This document shows positions 8,048-18,960 of a DNA stretch of 64,000 bases, in pieces. The stretch lies in the NCBI RefSeq assembly GCF_002760665.1, contig NZ_PDOB01000005.1, positions 1-64,000 of the forward strand, read 5' to 3'. How positions within the stretch are numbered: the stretch's first letter is position 1; each line of letters opens with the position of its first letter. Origin of the DNA: Massilia psychrophila. GTDB lineage: Bacteria > Pseudomonadota > Gammaproteobacteria > Burkholderiales > Burkholderiaceae_D. The notes under the pieces are model-generated. The model ran no database searches and was not told where the DNA came from. It saw only the letters and a program-made list of their open reading frames with translations. Position numbers and translations under genes: made by a program.

Positions 8048-8428
8048 TCATTGCTGTTGCACGTTTTCATCAGGGTAGTTTTTCGACTGCGGGTCGATCT
8101 CGGCCCACGCCAGATAGTTATCCAGGCTGACGAGCCAGCTCTCCCAGTCGCGCGGGGCGATCACATCGAACGCCATCAGCACGCGCAGGCGCTGTTCGAG
8201 CGCGCGCGCCTGGTAGCCCATGGCGCGAAAACCAAACGTGGCGGCGGACCCGGCGACGGTGTGCAATATCTGACGCAGCTCGGCAACCGACTCCGGCGCC
8301 GGCGCGTGCGGATCGAAGACCGCGCGCAGCGTCGCCAGGCGCGCCAGCATGCCGGGCACGCTGGCGGCGAACTTGTCGCTCAACAGCCGCAGACGGGCGA
8401 AAAAATCCTGATCGACCAAAGTTGCCAT
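8048..8428 (-). CDS. Hpt (histidine phosphotransfer) domain protein
   Basis: A 126-residue protein that is almost entirely an Hpt domain. The phosphoryl-accepting His lies in LRQILHTVAGSAATFGF at about residues 50-66, matching the HxxxGSA pattern. Such proteins pass phosphate between hybrid sensor kinases and response regulators. The ATG at 8428 follows the upp stop by 10 bases; longer in-frame forms would overlap upp and are not needed. No kinase is adjacent, so its partners are elsewhere. Confidence 0.75.
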   Translation of the reverse strand: MATLVDQDFFARLRLLSDKFAASVPGMLARLATLRAVFDPHAPAPESVAELRQILHTVAGSAATFGFRAMGYQARALEQRLRVLMAFDVIAPRDWESWLVSLDNYLAWAEIDPQSKNYPDENVQQQ

Positions 8429-8438
8429 TGCCGCCGGC

Positions 8439-9089
8439 TTACTTGGTACCAAAAATGCGGTCGCCCGCATCGCCCAGGCCCGGCACGATGTAAGCGTGGT
8501 CATTCAAGTGCGAGTCGAGCGAGGCGACATACAGCTTGACGCCAGGATGCGCTTGCTGGAATACCGTCACGCCTTCGGGCGCGGCGACCAGCGCCAAAAA
8601 AATGATCTTCTCGTCCGTCACGCCGCGCTTCTTGAGCACGTCGACGGCATAGACGGCCGAATTACCGGTCGCCACCATCGGGTCGCACAGGATGAAGATC
8701 CGGTCGGCCGTATCGGGCAGGCGCACCAGGTATTCGACCGGCTTGTGGGTGGCCGGGTCGCGGAACACGCCGATGTGGCCGACACGCGCCGACGGCACCA
8801 ACTCCAGCAGGCCGTCGCTCATGCCGATGCCGGCGCGCAGAATCGGTACGATCGCCAGCTTTTTGCCGGCGATGACGGGCGCGTCAATGGTCTCGAGCGG
8901 AGTTTCGATCGAGCGGGTGGTCAGCGGCAGGTCGCGGGTAACTTCGTAACCCATCAGCAAGGTGATTTCCTTGAGCAACTCGCGGAAGGTGCGGGTCGAG
9001 GTGTCGCGCTCACGCATGTGCGACAGCTTGTGCTGGATCAGCGGATGAGTCAGGATAAACAGATTGGGAAAGCGCGAATCTTGTTTCAT
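8439..9089 (-). CDS. upp: Uracil phosphoribosyltransferase
   Basis: A 216-residue pyrimidine-salvage enzyme that makes UMP from uracil and PRPP. Family blocks are [16 protein letters not shown] near the start, [20 protein letters not shown], the PRPP loop [13 protein letters not shown], and the uracil-binding [17 protein letters not shown] at the C terminus. The ATG at 9089 gives the usual length. A longer form from 9140 has GGGAGG placed too close to its ATG and adds 17 unconserved residues. It probably shares a transcript with the Hpt gene downstream. Confidence 0.95.
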   Translation of the reverse strand: MKQDSRFPNLFILTHPLIQHKLSHMRERDTSTRTFRELLKEITLLMGYEVTRDLPLTTRSIETPLETIDAPVIAGKKLAIVPILRAGIGMSDGLLELVPSARVGHIGVFRDPATHKPVEYLVRLPDTADRIFILCDPMVATGNSAVYAVDVLKKRGVTDEKIIFLALVAAPEGVTVFQQAHPGVKLYVASLDSHLNDHAYIVPGLGDAGDRIFGTK

Positions 9090-9420
9090 GGAGGGCAGTT
9101 GAGTGATTGTTGTGACTTGTACCAGCATTATCCCAGCCATTGCCTCCCTTGTCCGTAATTTGGCAAATAAATATCGGATTCTTTTGCTCGGCCGGCCGGC
9201 GCGCGCCCTGCGCCGGATCGTTTGACTTGTCGAAACAGCGTGCCAGGCCTAGCGCAAACGCAAGTTTCAGGAATTGGCAGCCGTGCCCCCAACCGCTGAT
9301 GGAGACAGCGGGCAACGCCGTCTTCAGGCTCGATCCGGCCGGCCGCATCGTGTTCGCCAGCCTGAGCGCCCCCCATGGCCTCGGCCATGGCCGCGAACTG
9401 CAAGGGACGGCGCTGCACGC

Positions 9421-9540
9421 CTCCGGGGTCAGTTCCGACATTCGGACACGGCCCCATCCTTAGATTCGAGCCTCCTCCGCCTCCGGGGTCAGTTCCGACA
9501 TTCGGACACGGCCCCACCCTTAGATTCGAGCCTCCTCTGA
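9421..9540. repeat. Two tandem copies of a 60-bp unit
   Basis: Positions 9421-9480 and 9481-9540 are near-identical 60-base copies, differing at 9457/9517 and at their last few bases. Each contains the core CAGTTCCGACATTCGGACACG (quoted as CAGTTCCGACATTCGGACAC plus G), which itself holds the small palindrome TCCGA-CAT-TCGGA. The same core recurs in the opposite orientation just downstream. Confidence 0.9.
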
Positions 9541-9557
9541 AAAATTGCATTGCCGGT

Positions 9558-9692
9558 GGGAAACGCTACAGCCGAGGTCGTGTCCGAATGTCGGAACTGC
9601 CCCCCGGGTCCGGGAAACGCTACAGCCGAGATCGTGTCCGAATGTCGGAACTGACCCCCGGGTCCGGAATGTCGGAACTGACCCCCGGGTCC
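9558..9692. repeat. Inverted copies of the same core, 54-bp period
   Basis: Units at 9558-9611 and 9612-9665 are near-identical 54-base tandem copies beginning GGGAAACGCTACAGCCGAG. A partial third copy runs 9666-9692. They contain the reverse complement of the core found at 9430-9450 and 9490-9510 (here about 9579-9599 and 9633-9653, with a partial at 9667-9680). Two unit types in opposite orientation therefore share one core, giving five core copies in about 260 bases. Confidence 0.9.
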
Positions 9693-9826
9693 GCAGCTTC
9701 GTCATCGTGCCGCTGTGCGTCAGCGCCAGGGCGCCGGCTTCATCTACAGCGACTGGGACGACAGCTTCCCGGCAATTTCACTGACCGGCGCCCGCCCGGA
9801 CGTTGAAGCGCCCGATCGACCTCAGG

Positions 9827-10933
9827 TCAGGCCTTGGCCCTGGCGATGTCCGGCGTCGCTACCCGCACGTCGCCGCACTGGGCGCGGTGCATCAGCGCGT
9901 GGTCCATCAGCACCAGAGCAAGCATCGCTTCGGCGATCGGCGTGGCGCGAATGCCGACGCAAGGATCGTGGCGGCCGAACGTTTCGACCATCACCGGATT
10001 GCCATCCTTGTCGATCGAGCGGCGTGGCGTGCGGATCGACGACGTCGGCTTGATGGCGATCGACACCGTGATGTCCTGCCCGGTCGAAATCCCGCCCAGC
10101 GTGCCGCCGGCATTGTTGCCGACGAAGCCTAGCAAAGTCAGTTCGTCGCCGTGCTCGGAGCCTTTCTGTGTTACCGACTTGAAGCCGGCGCCGATTTCGA
10201 CGCCCTTGACGGCATTAATGCCCATCATGGCGTAGGCGATGTCGGCGTCGAGCTTGTCGTAGATCGGCTGGCCGAGGCCGACCGGCACGTTATGCGCGAC
10301 GACGTCGATGCGCGCGCCGATCGAGTCGCCGGCGCGCCGCAGCTCGTCCATCGCCGCCTCCATCCGTTCGATCAGGGCAGTGTCGCCGCTGGCGGCAAAA
10401 AACGGGTTGTTCGCCACGTGTTCCCACCCATCGAACGGCACCGCGATGTCGCCCAACTGGCTCATGCAGCCCATGAATACGGTGCCGTACTGCTGTTGCA
10501 GCCATTTTTTCGCGATCGCGGCGGCACCGACCACGGGGGCGGTCAGCCGCGCCGACGAGCGCCCGCCGCCACGCGGATCGCGTACGCCGTACTTGTGCCA
10601 GTAAGTGTAGTCGGCGTGACCGGGCCGGAAACTGTCGGCGATATTACCGTAGTCTTTGCTGCGCTGGTCTTCGTTCGGGATCAACAGCGCGATCGGGGTG
10701 CCGGTGGTCAAGCCTTCGTAGACGCCCGATAGGATCTGCACACTGTCGGACTCCTGGCGCTGGGTCACATGGCGCGAGGTGCCCGGTTTGCGCCGGTCAA
10801 GGTCAAGCTGGATGTCGGCCGCCGACAGCGCCATGCCGGGCGGGCAGCCGTCGACGACGCAGCCGATCGCCGCGCCGTGCGATTCGCCGAAAGTGGTGAC
10901 TGTGAACAGCTTGCCAAATGAGTTGCCGGACAT
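9827..10933 (-). CDS. aroC: Chorismate synthase
   Basis: A 368-residue FMN-dependent enzyme. It converts EPSP to chorismate, the last step of the shikimate pathway. Signatures are [20 protein letters not shown] at the N terminus, then [16 protein letters not shown] and [18 protein letters not shown] near the C terminus. The ATG at 10933 gives the standard start; the frame extends upstream but the added residues are not conserved. It is divergent from the GGDEF/EAL gene, with about 230 bases between starts. Confidence 0.96.
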   Translation of the reverse strand: MSGNSFGKLFTVTTFGESHGAAIGCVVDGCPPGMALSAADIQLDLDRRKPGTSRHVTQRQESDSVQILSGVYEGLTTGTPIALLIPNEDQRSKDYGNIADSFRPGHADYTYWHKYGVRDPRGGGRSSARLTAPVVGAAAIAKKWLQQQYGTVFMGCMSQLGDIAVPFDGWEHVANNPFFAASGDTALIERMEAAMDELRRAGDSIGARIDVVAHNVPVGLGQPIYDKLDADIAYAMMGINAVKGVEIGAGFKSVTQKGSEHGDELTLLGFVGNNAGGTLGGISTGQDITVSIAIKPTSSIRTPRRSIDKDGNPVMVETFGRHDPCVGIRATPIAEAMLALVLMDHALMHRAQCGDVRVATPDIARAKA

Positions 10934-11162
10934 GGGATTGAGCTTAGTGACGAAAACGCTAATTCTACCAGTCCCGCGCGCGGCCCGATGGCGGCGGCCC
11001 GAAACCACCCGGCCGGAAGGTTTTGCGTGGGCCGGCATGGAGAAGAACAGTTACCTCAAAGCAGTACATCTATGCTTGACGCATGGAAACGCCCTGCCCT
11101 GCGGCAAACCGCTATATACTAAGATTGCCAAAACAATTGGTCAATTCCTGGAGAAGCTGCAC

Positions 11163-13424
11163 ATGTCCCATGCGAGCACGCCCTTAAAGCATGTCAAGGA
11201 CGATCACGACGACCTAGTATTTCTGGATGAACAAGCAGTAACCGGCGCGGCGAGCACGGATTGGGCGGTGTGGCGTGTGATGATCGTCGACGACGACGAA
11301 GATGTCCATGCAACGACCACGTTCGCGCTCGGCAACCTCGACATGCAAGGCCGGCCGCTCGAATTCGTCCATGCCTACTCGGCCGCCCAGGCGCGCGAGA
11401 TGCTGCGCCATGAAAGCGACATCGCCGTCATCCTGCTCGACGTCGTGATGGAGCATGACGACGCCGGCCTACACTTGGTGCGCCACATCCGCGAAACGCT
11501 CAAGCTGTCCGACGTGCGCATCATCCTGCGCACCGGCCAGCCGGGCTACGCGCCCGAGATCGACGCCATCCGCGATTTCGACATCAACGACTACAAGACC
11601 AAGTCGGAACTGACGCGCATCAAGCTGTACACCACCGTCACGGCGGCGATCCGCTCGTACCAGCAGATACGCGCACTCAATTGCAACCGGCGCGGACTTG
11701 ACCAGATCGTGCGCGCCAGCACCGAACTGATGGCGCTGCACGGTGTGAAGAACTTCGCCTCCGGCGTGCTGACCCAGGTTGCCGACATCCTCGATGGCAA
11801 AGCGGACGGCGTGCTGTGCGCTCCCGAGCCGCAAGGCGGGCGCGCCCGGCAGTTGCCGGTGATTGCCTGCGCCGGCAGTTTTTATCGACTCAATGACGGT
11901 GTGCTTGCGAGCCTGGACGACCCGCGCGCCTTCGATGCGATCAGCCGCACGCTGGTGCAGCGCGCCAGCATCTTCGAGCGCGACAGCGCGACGCTGTACT
12001 TCGGCGGTAAATCGGGCCGCGACTTCGCCGCCTTCGTGCTCCTGGACCGTCCGCTGGGCGACATCGAAAAGCGCTTGCTCGACGTCTTTTGCAGCAATGT
12101 CGCGGTCGGGTTAGAGAACGTCGAGCTGGTCTCGCACCTGCACAACACCGCCTTCTACGATCAGCTCTCGAAGCTGCCGAACCGCACCCGCCTGGTCGAG
12201 ATCCTCGACGCCACCTTGCATGGGCCGGGCCGCGACACCGCCACGCTGTCGCTGGTCGACCTCGACCATTTTGCCGAAACCAACGAAACCCTCGGCCACC
12301 AGTTTGGCGACCTGTTACTGGTGGCGGTGGCAACACGGCTGCAATCGCGCCTCGGCCGGCACCTGACGGTGGCGCGCATCGGCGGCGACATCTTCAGTGT
12401 GCTGGGCGACGCCGACGCGGTTAATCCGGAAGCGATCTTGGCCCTGTTTCAGGCGCCGTTTTCGATCGACGGCCAGGACGTGCAGCTGTCGGCCACGCTC
12501 GGCCTGGTGCGCCTGGCCGAGCACGATGGCAGCGGCGCCGACGCCCTCAAGGACGCCGACATCGCGCTCAAGCGCGCCAAGATGCAGCAGCGCGCCGGTC
12601 ACTTTTACTTCTCGCGCAGCATGGGCGTCGAAATCCGCGAGCGGGTGCGCATGATGCACGCGCTGCGCACCGGCTTTGCCAAGGGCGAACTGTTTGTTGT
12701 CTACCAGCCGCAGATCGACCTGAACACCCGGCAACCGGTCGGCGCCGAAGCGCTGCTGCGCTGGCAGGTTTCCGACGGCAGTTTCATCTCGCCCGTGCGT
12801 TTCATCCCGATCGCCGAGTACTCCGGCCTGATCATCGAGATCGGCGATTTCGTGCTGCGTTGCGCCTGCAAAGAACTGGTGCGCCTGCGCGCCGCCGGCC
12901 ACTGCGCTTTAACGATGTCGGTCAACGTCTCGCAGGTGCAGTTCCGCCACCCCTTCTTCCTTGCCATGCTGCGCTCGGCACTCGAGGACAGCGGCGCGCC
13001 GCCCGAATACATCGAACTCGAAATCACCGAATCGATGGCGATGGAAGAGCCTGACCAGTTGATCCAGATGCTGGCCGAAGTCAAGCGCACCGGCGTGTCG
13101 ATCGCGATCGACGACTTCGGCACCGGCTTCTCGTCGCTGTCCTACCTGCAGCGGCTGCAGATCGACCGGCTCAAGATCGACCGCGCCTTTGTCAGCGAGA
13201 TCACCGGCTCGGCGCGCGGCAGCAGTATTGCCGAGATGGTGATCCAGCTCGGCCGCAACCTCGGCCTGTCGGTGGTGGCCGAAGGGGTCGAAGACGAACG
13301 CCAGGCGCAGATCTTGCAGGCGCTGGGCTGCCCGATGGCGCAAGGCTTCCTGTTCGCGCAGCCGATGTCGCCGCCGGCGCTGTACGACTGGCTGCGCGAG
13401 CACCCGCAGGTGCGAACGGCCTGA
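11163..13424 (+). CDS. Response regulator with DUF3369, degenerate GGDEF and EAL domains
   Basis: A 753-residue cytoplasmic signalling protein. A receiver domain (about 38-165) has MIVDDDEDVHATT, the phospho-Asp in VILLDVVMEHDD, and the conserved Lys in NDYKTKSEL. DUF3369 follows (about 180-335). The GGDEF domain carries ARIGGDIF, so a catalytic Glu is replaced by Ile and cyclase activity is unlikely. The EAL domain (about 505-745) has EALLRW, the Asn of NVSQVQF, EITES, IDDFGTGFSS and KIDRAF, and should be an active c-di-GMP phosphodiesterase. It probably lowers c-di-GMP on phosphorylation. No cognate kinase is adjacent. The ATG at 11163 is chosen because the upstream frame overlaps aroC and is not conserved in style. 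Confidence 0.9.
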   Translation: MSHASTPLKHVKDDHDDLVFLDEQAVTGAASTDWAVWRVMIVDDDEDVHATTTFALGNLDMQGRPLEFVHAYSAAQAREMLRHESDIAVILLDVVMEHDDAGLHLVRHIRETLKLSDVRIILRTGQPGYAPEIDAIRDFDINDYKTKSELTRIKLYTTVTAAIRSYQQIRALNCNRRGLDQIVRASTELMALHGVKNFASGVLTQVADILDGKADGVLCAPEPQGGRARQLPVIACAGSFYRLNDGVLASLDDPRAFDAISRTLVQRASIFERDSATLYFGGKSGRDFAAFVLLDRPLGDIEKRLLDVFCSNVAVGLENVELVSHLHNTAFYDQLSKLPNRTRLVEILDATLHGPGRDTATLSLVDLDHFAETNETLGHQFGDLLLVAVATRLQSRLGRHLTVARIGGDIFSVLGDADAVNPEAILALFQAPFSIDGQDVQLSATLGLVRLAEHDGSGADALKDADIALKRAKMQQRAGHFYFSRSMGVEIRERVRMMHALRTGFAKGELFVVYQPQIDLNTRQPVGAEALLRWQVSDGSFISPVRFIPIAEYSGLIIEIGDFVLRCACKELVRLRAAGHCALTMSVNVSQVQFRHPFFLAMLRSALEDSGAPPEYIELEITESMAMEEPDQLIQMLAEVKRTGVSIAIDDFGTGFSSLSYLQRLQIDRLKIDRAFVSEITGSARGSSIAEMVIQLGRNLGLSVVAEGVEDERQAQILQALGCPMAQGFLFAQPMSPPALYDWLREHPQVRTA

Positions 13425-13478
13425 GACGGGACGGCGCGACTACGTGCCCGATACCTTGTGCCAAGCTAGCCAGTTGAA

Positions 13479-13931
13479 TCAGTCGTCCTGCCCCGCCTCG
13501 ACCGGCCAGTCGCGGATATACGCCTTGAGCATGCGGTTCTCGAAGCTTTGCGCTTCCAGCACTGCCTTGGCGACGTCGTAGAACGAGATCACGCCGAGCA
13601 GGGTCTTGGCATCCATCACCGGCAAGTAGCGCGCGTGCTTTTCCAGCATCATGCGCCGCACCTCATTGATTTCGGTGTCGGGCGTGACGGTGATCGGATG
13701 GTCGTCCATGTGCTTGCGCACGGTGCCGGCGCCGACCGAACCGCCGTTCTTGTGCACTACCTTGATCACTTCGCGAAATGTCAGCATGCCGACCAGGTCG
13801 CCGAACTCCATCACCACCAGCGAGCCGATGTCCTTCTCGGCCATGGTGTTGACCGCATCGACCAGCGCCATCTCGGGTGTGGCGGTGTAAAGGATGTTGC
13901 CCTTCACCTGTAGTATTTCAGAGACTTTCAT
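13479..13931 (-). CDS. CBS-domain protein
   Basis: A 150-residue protein made of two CBS domains. The first is near MKVSEILQVKGNILYTATPE and the second near VRKHMDDHPITVTPDTEINE. Such pairs bind adenine nucleotides and act as regulatory modules, but the partner is unknown. The ATG at 13931 has a G-rich stretch about 10 bases upstream. A longer frame to 14018 adds 29 residues without family similarity. It is divergent from the sulfhydrylase gene, with the DnaA-box-like array between them. Confidence 0.88.
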   Translation of the reverse strand: MKVSEILQVKGNILYTATPEMALVDAVNTMAEKDIGSLVVMEFGDLVGMLTFREVIKVVHKNGGSVGAGTVRKHMDDHPITVTPDTEINEVRRMMLEKHARYLPVMDAKTLLGVISFYDVAKAVLEAQSFENRMLKAYIRDWPVEAGQDD

Positions 13932-14037
13932 GATGGCCACCCTTGTCTGCAAATTAAGTTCGCGAATGATGCCTGACGGTTGACCAGGCGCCTGCTGACT
14001 GTAGCCTAAGCGTGGCAAAAAATCCAGTATCTCGGAT

Positions 14038-14110
14038 CATCCACGAATTATCCACGAACTATCCACGAATTATCCACGAATTATCCACAAATAATCCACA
14101 AATAATCCAG
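14038..14110. repeat. 11-bp tandem array of DnaA-box-like sequences
   Basis: The motif TCCAC recurs at 14040, 14051, 14062, 14073, 14084 and 14095, with TCCAG at 14106, an exact 11-base period. The extended unit is TTATCCACGAA with small variations. One copy, TTATCCACA at 14081-14089, equals the DnaA-box consensus; others differ by one or two bases (TTATCCACG, CTATCCACG, TAATCCACA). The array lies between the divergent CBS and sulfhydrylase genes, ending 81 bases before the latter. The period is close to one helical turn, so all sites face the same side of the DNA. Confidence 0.85.
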
Positions 14111-14191
14111 GCCGGCGCGCCGCCCGGCAGCGGCGGGCCGATGAAATAGTGCTACGATTCGACCCATCCTTTCGACCCCGACGAGCCCACC

Positions 14192-15511
14192 ATGAGCGGT
14201 CCCCAGTACCCCGGCTTCGACACCTTGTCGCTGCACGCCGGCAGCACCCCCGATCCCACCACCGGCGCGCGCGCCACGCCGATCTATTTCACGTCGTCGT
14301 TTGCGTTCAAGGACTCCGAGCACGCCGCGTCGCTGTTCAACATGGAGCGCGCCGGCCACGTCTACTCGCGCATCTCGAACCCTACCAACGCCGTGCTGGA
14401 GGAGCGCATCGCCGCCCTCGAAGGCGGCGTTGCCGGCATCGCCACCGCCAGCGGCCAGGCCGCCATGCACCTCGGCCTGGCCACCATCGCCGCCGCCGGC
14501 TCGCACATCGTCGCCTCGCGCGCGCTGTACGGCGGCTCGCACAACCTGCTGGCCTACACGTTAAAGCGCTTCGGCATCGACACCACGTTTGTCGATCCGC
14601 GCGACATGGCCGCCTGGCACGCGGCGATCCGCCCCAACACCAAGGTATTGTTCGCCGAAACGCTCGGCAATCCCGGCCTCGACGTGCTCGACATTCCCCG
14701 CGTAGCCGACATCGCGCACCGCAACCACCTGCCGCTGATGCTCGACGCCACCTTCACCACGCCGTATTTGCTGCGCCCGTTTGATCACGGCGCCGACCTG
14801 GTGTTCCACTCGGCGACCAAATTCTTGTGCGGGCATGGCACCGCGATCGGCGGCCTGCTGGTCGACGGCGGCAGCTTCAACTGGCAAGCGGCATACGAGC
14901 AGAGCGGCCGCTTCGGCGAGCTGTGCGAACCGTACGAGGGCTTTCACGGCATGGTGTTTGCCGAAGAATCGACGGTTGCGCCGTTCGCCATGCGCGCCCG
15001 GCGCGAGGGCTTGCGCGACTTCGGCGCCGTCATGAGCCCGCACAACGCCTTCGCCGTCCTGCAAGGGATCGAAACGCTCAGCCTGCGCATGGACCGCCAC
15101 GTGTCGAACACGCGCAAAGTGGTCGACTTCCTGCTGAAAAATCCGGCCGTCGAGTCGGTGTCTTACCCGGAACTCGATTCGCATCCCGACTACGAACTGG
15201 CCAAGACGCTGCTGCCGAAAGGCTGCGGCGCGGTGCTCTCGTTCAACATCAAGGGCGACCGCGCGGCCGGACGGCGCTTTGTCGATTCGCTGCAGGTTTT
15301 TTCCCACCTGGCCAACGTCGGCGACGCCAAATCGCTGGCGATCCATCCGGCCTCGACGACGCACTTCCGGGTGCCGGCCGACCAGCTTGCCGCATCCGGC
15401 ATCAAGGAAGGAACCATGCGCCTGTCGGTCGGCCTGGAGAACGTCGACGATCTGGTCGACGACCTGGCACGCGGCCTGAAATTGTCCCAGTTGCCGCAGA
15501 AAGGAGCTTGA
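14192..15511 (+). CDS. O-acetylhomoserine/O-succinylhomoserine sulfhydrylase
   Basis: A 439-residue PLP enzyme of the Cys/Met-metabolism family. It makes homocysteine directly from an activated homoserine and sulfide. Motifs include HAGSTPDPTTGARATPIY, SRISNPTNAVLEERIAALEGG, SGQAAMHL, and the PLP Lys in HSATKFLCGHGTAIGG. The length fits the MetY type (about 430) better than the shorter MetZ type (about 390), so O-acetylhomoserine is the likelier substrate. A hydrolase gene starts 2 bases after its stop, so the two are probably co-transcribed. Confidence 0.88.
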   Translation: MSGPQYPGFDTLSLHAGSTPDPTTGARATPIYFTSSFAFKDSEHAASLFNMERAGHVYSRISNPTNAVLEERIAALEGGVAGIATASGQAAMHLGLATIAAAGSHIVASRALYGGSHNLLAYTLKRFGIDTTFVDPRDMAAWHAAIRPNTKVLFAETLGNPGLDVLDIPRVADIAHRNHLPLMLDATFTTPYLLRPFDHGADLVFHSATKFLCGHGTAIGGLLVDGGSFNWQAAYEQSGRFGELCEPYEGFHGMVFAEESTVAPFAMRARREGLRDFGAVMSPHNAFAVLQGIETLSLRMDRHVSNTRKVVDFLLKNPAVESVSYPELDSHPDYELAKTLLPKGCGAVLSFNIKGDRAAGRRFVDSLQVFSHLANVGDAKSLAIHPASTTHFRVPADQLAASGIKEGTMRLSVGLENVDDLVDDLARGLKLSQLPQKGA

Positions 15512-15512
15512 G

Positions 15513-16316
15513 ATGATCGTCGACGTCGAAGGGGTCGAGGCCTACTGCTACACCGGCGGCAGGCAGTTCGACCCGGCGCTGCCGGCCGTCGTGTTCATCC
15601 ACGGCGCCCAGAACGACCATTCGGTATGGATCCTGCAGACCCGCTATTTTGCCCACCACGGCTTCAATGTGCTGGCGGTCGACCTGCCGGGCCACGGCCG
15701 CAGCAAGGGCGCGGCAAAGACCGACGTCGAGGCGATGGCCGCCTGGCTGCTGGCCTTGCTCGACGCCGTCGGCGTGGAACGGGCCATGCTGGTCGGTCAC
15801 AGCATGGGGTCGCTGGTGGCGTTGGAGGCGTCGCACCAGGCCCCGGGGCGCGCCGTGAAACTGGCCATGCTGGGCACGACGTACCCGATGAAGGTGTCGG
15901 AAGCGCTGCTCGAGACGGCGAAAAACGCCGAGCCAGCGGCGATCGACATGGTCAACATCTGGTCGCATTCGATGCGCGCGCAAAATCCGGCCTGTCCGCT
16001 GGCCGGCGTGAGCGCCATGGGCAGCGCGCGCCGGCTGATGCAGCGCATGTCGGCGCTCAATCCGGCACAGCTGTTCCATACCGATTTTAGCGCCTGCAAT
16101 GCCTATGCGAACGGCGAGGCGGCGGCGCGCGCGCTGGCCTGCCCTGCCCTGTTTATTTTCGGCAGCAAGGACATGATGACGCCGCCCCGGTCGACCAAGA
16201 CGCTGACAACGGCTGTCGCCCAGGGCAAGATCGTCCACGTCGACGCTGGCCACTCCTTGATGACCGAGCAGCCCGATGCGGTGCTCGATGCCCTGTTCGC
16301 GTTTGCCAAGGCATGA
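15513..16316 (+). CDS. Alpha/beta hydrolase
   Basis: A 267-residue hydrolase. The oxyanion-hole region is VVFIHGAQNDHSVW, the nucleophile Ser lies in VGHSMGSLVAL, the acid is probably Asp in IFGSKDMMTP, and the catalytic His is in DAGHSLMTEQP. The start ATG follows the sulfhydrylase stop by one base, with AAGGAG just upstream inside that gene. The substrate is unknown. The operon position hints at a link to methionine metabolism, though this may be only transcriptional coupling. Confidence 0.85.
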   Translation: MIVDVEGVEAYCYTGGRQFDPALPAVVFIHGAQNDHSVWILQTRYFAHHGFNVLAVDLPGHGRSKGAAKTDVEAMAAWLLALLDAVGVERAMLVGHSMGSLVALEASHQAPGRAVKLAMLGTTYPMKVSEALLETAKNAEPAAIDMVNIWSHSMRAQNPACPLAGVSAMGSARRLMQRMSALNPAQLFHTDFSACNAYANGEAAARALACPALFIFGSKDMMTPPRSTKTLTTAVAQGKIVHVDAGHSLMTEQPDAVLDALFAFAKA

Positions 16317-16340
16317 TTGACGATGGCGTGAACGCCTGCC

Positions 16341-16370
16341 TTGGTCCGTTTTGGCCCGTTTTGGTCCATT
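16341..16370. repeat. Three 10-bp tandem copies
   Basis: TTGGTCCGTT, TTGGCCCGTT and TTGGTCCATT follow one another without spacing, 25 bases after the hydrolase gene. They lie in the 175-base gap before the convergent yihY-like gene. The gap also contains GGGGACCCC (16474-16482) followed by T7 on the plus strand, a short palindrome. I see no gene here. Confidence 0.6.
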
Positions 16371-16491
16371 AAAAGGTGACCGATTTGTCTCGCAAATCAG
16401 GTCCCCGCGTGCGCCAGGACGACGGGATCATTGCGGCCATTTGACGTTTTGCGACATCCTCGAACGAGGGGACCCCATTTTTTTGCGTGAA

Positions 16492-18522
<2,031 letters not shown>

Positions 18523-18523
<1 letters not shown>

Positions 18524-18930
18524 TGGAACAGCAAAAGATTTTTCATTGGGGCGCCATCGGCAGCCTGGTCGCGCTGATCGGCTGGCTGGTGGCATGGGAA
18601 ACCGTGGTCGCGCCGCTGCACCCCGGCGGCTCGTTCCTGGTACTCAAGGCGTTGCCGCTGCTGATTCCCCTGCGCGGCGTCCTCAAGCGCGACCTGTACA
18701 CGCTGCAATGGTCGTCGATGGTGATCCTGCTGTATTTTACCGAAGGCGTGGTGCGCAGCTGGAGCGACATCCTGCCGAAGTCGCAGTTCATGGCGCTGGG
18801 CGAAACGGCCCTGGTGTGCACGTACTTCATTTGCGCGCTGCTGTACCTGCGGCCGTACAAAAAAGCGGCCAAGAAGCTGGCCAAGGAATTGCTCGACAAG
18901 GTCAATCCGGCCTCCAAGAACGAGTGCTGA
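18523..18930 (+). CDS. DUF2069 membrane protein
   Basis: A 135-residue protein with about four hydrophobic segments (WGAIGSLVALIGWLVAWE, LVLKALPLLIPLRG, WSSMVILLYFTEGVVR, ALVCTYFICALLYLRP). It ends in a Lys-rich cytoplasmic tail. It matches the DUF2069 family, which often follows wrbA in proteobacteria. The function is unknown. The start codon overlaps the wrbA stop by one codon, so translation is coupled. Confidence 0.85.
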
Positions 18931-18960
18931 GCGATATGTCCTGGCGCATGCGGGTGAACC

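Larger units (their letters stand above)
9300..9830 (+). pseudogene. Decayed sensor-type gene (PAS-like and GAF-like pieces) split by repeats
   Basis: Two fragments look protein-like. Before the repeats, about 9300-9420, the frame gives NAVFRLDPAGRIVFAS, as in a PAS domain. After the repeats, about 9700-9790, one frame gives SFVIVPL and the next gives VRQRQGAGFIYSDWDDSFPA, which resembles the end of GAF/HDOD-linked sensor domains with a frameshift between them. The 270-base repeat cluster sits between the pieces. I read this as a dead signalling gene whose middle has been replaced by repeats. The family call rests on pattern recognition only. Confidence 0.4.

Noticed and set aside
9421-9692. 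CRISPR array
   Set aside because: Units are directly tandem with no unique spacers and occur in both orientations; no cas genes are present.
14038-14110. Chromosomal replication origin
   Set aside because: There is no dnaA, dnaN or AT-rich unwinding region next to it; the boxes are uniform tandem copies. Kept only as a DnaA-site candidate.
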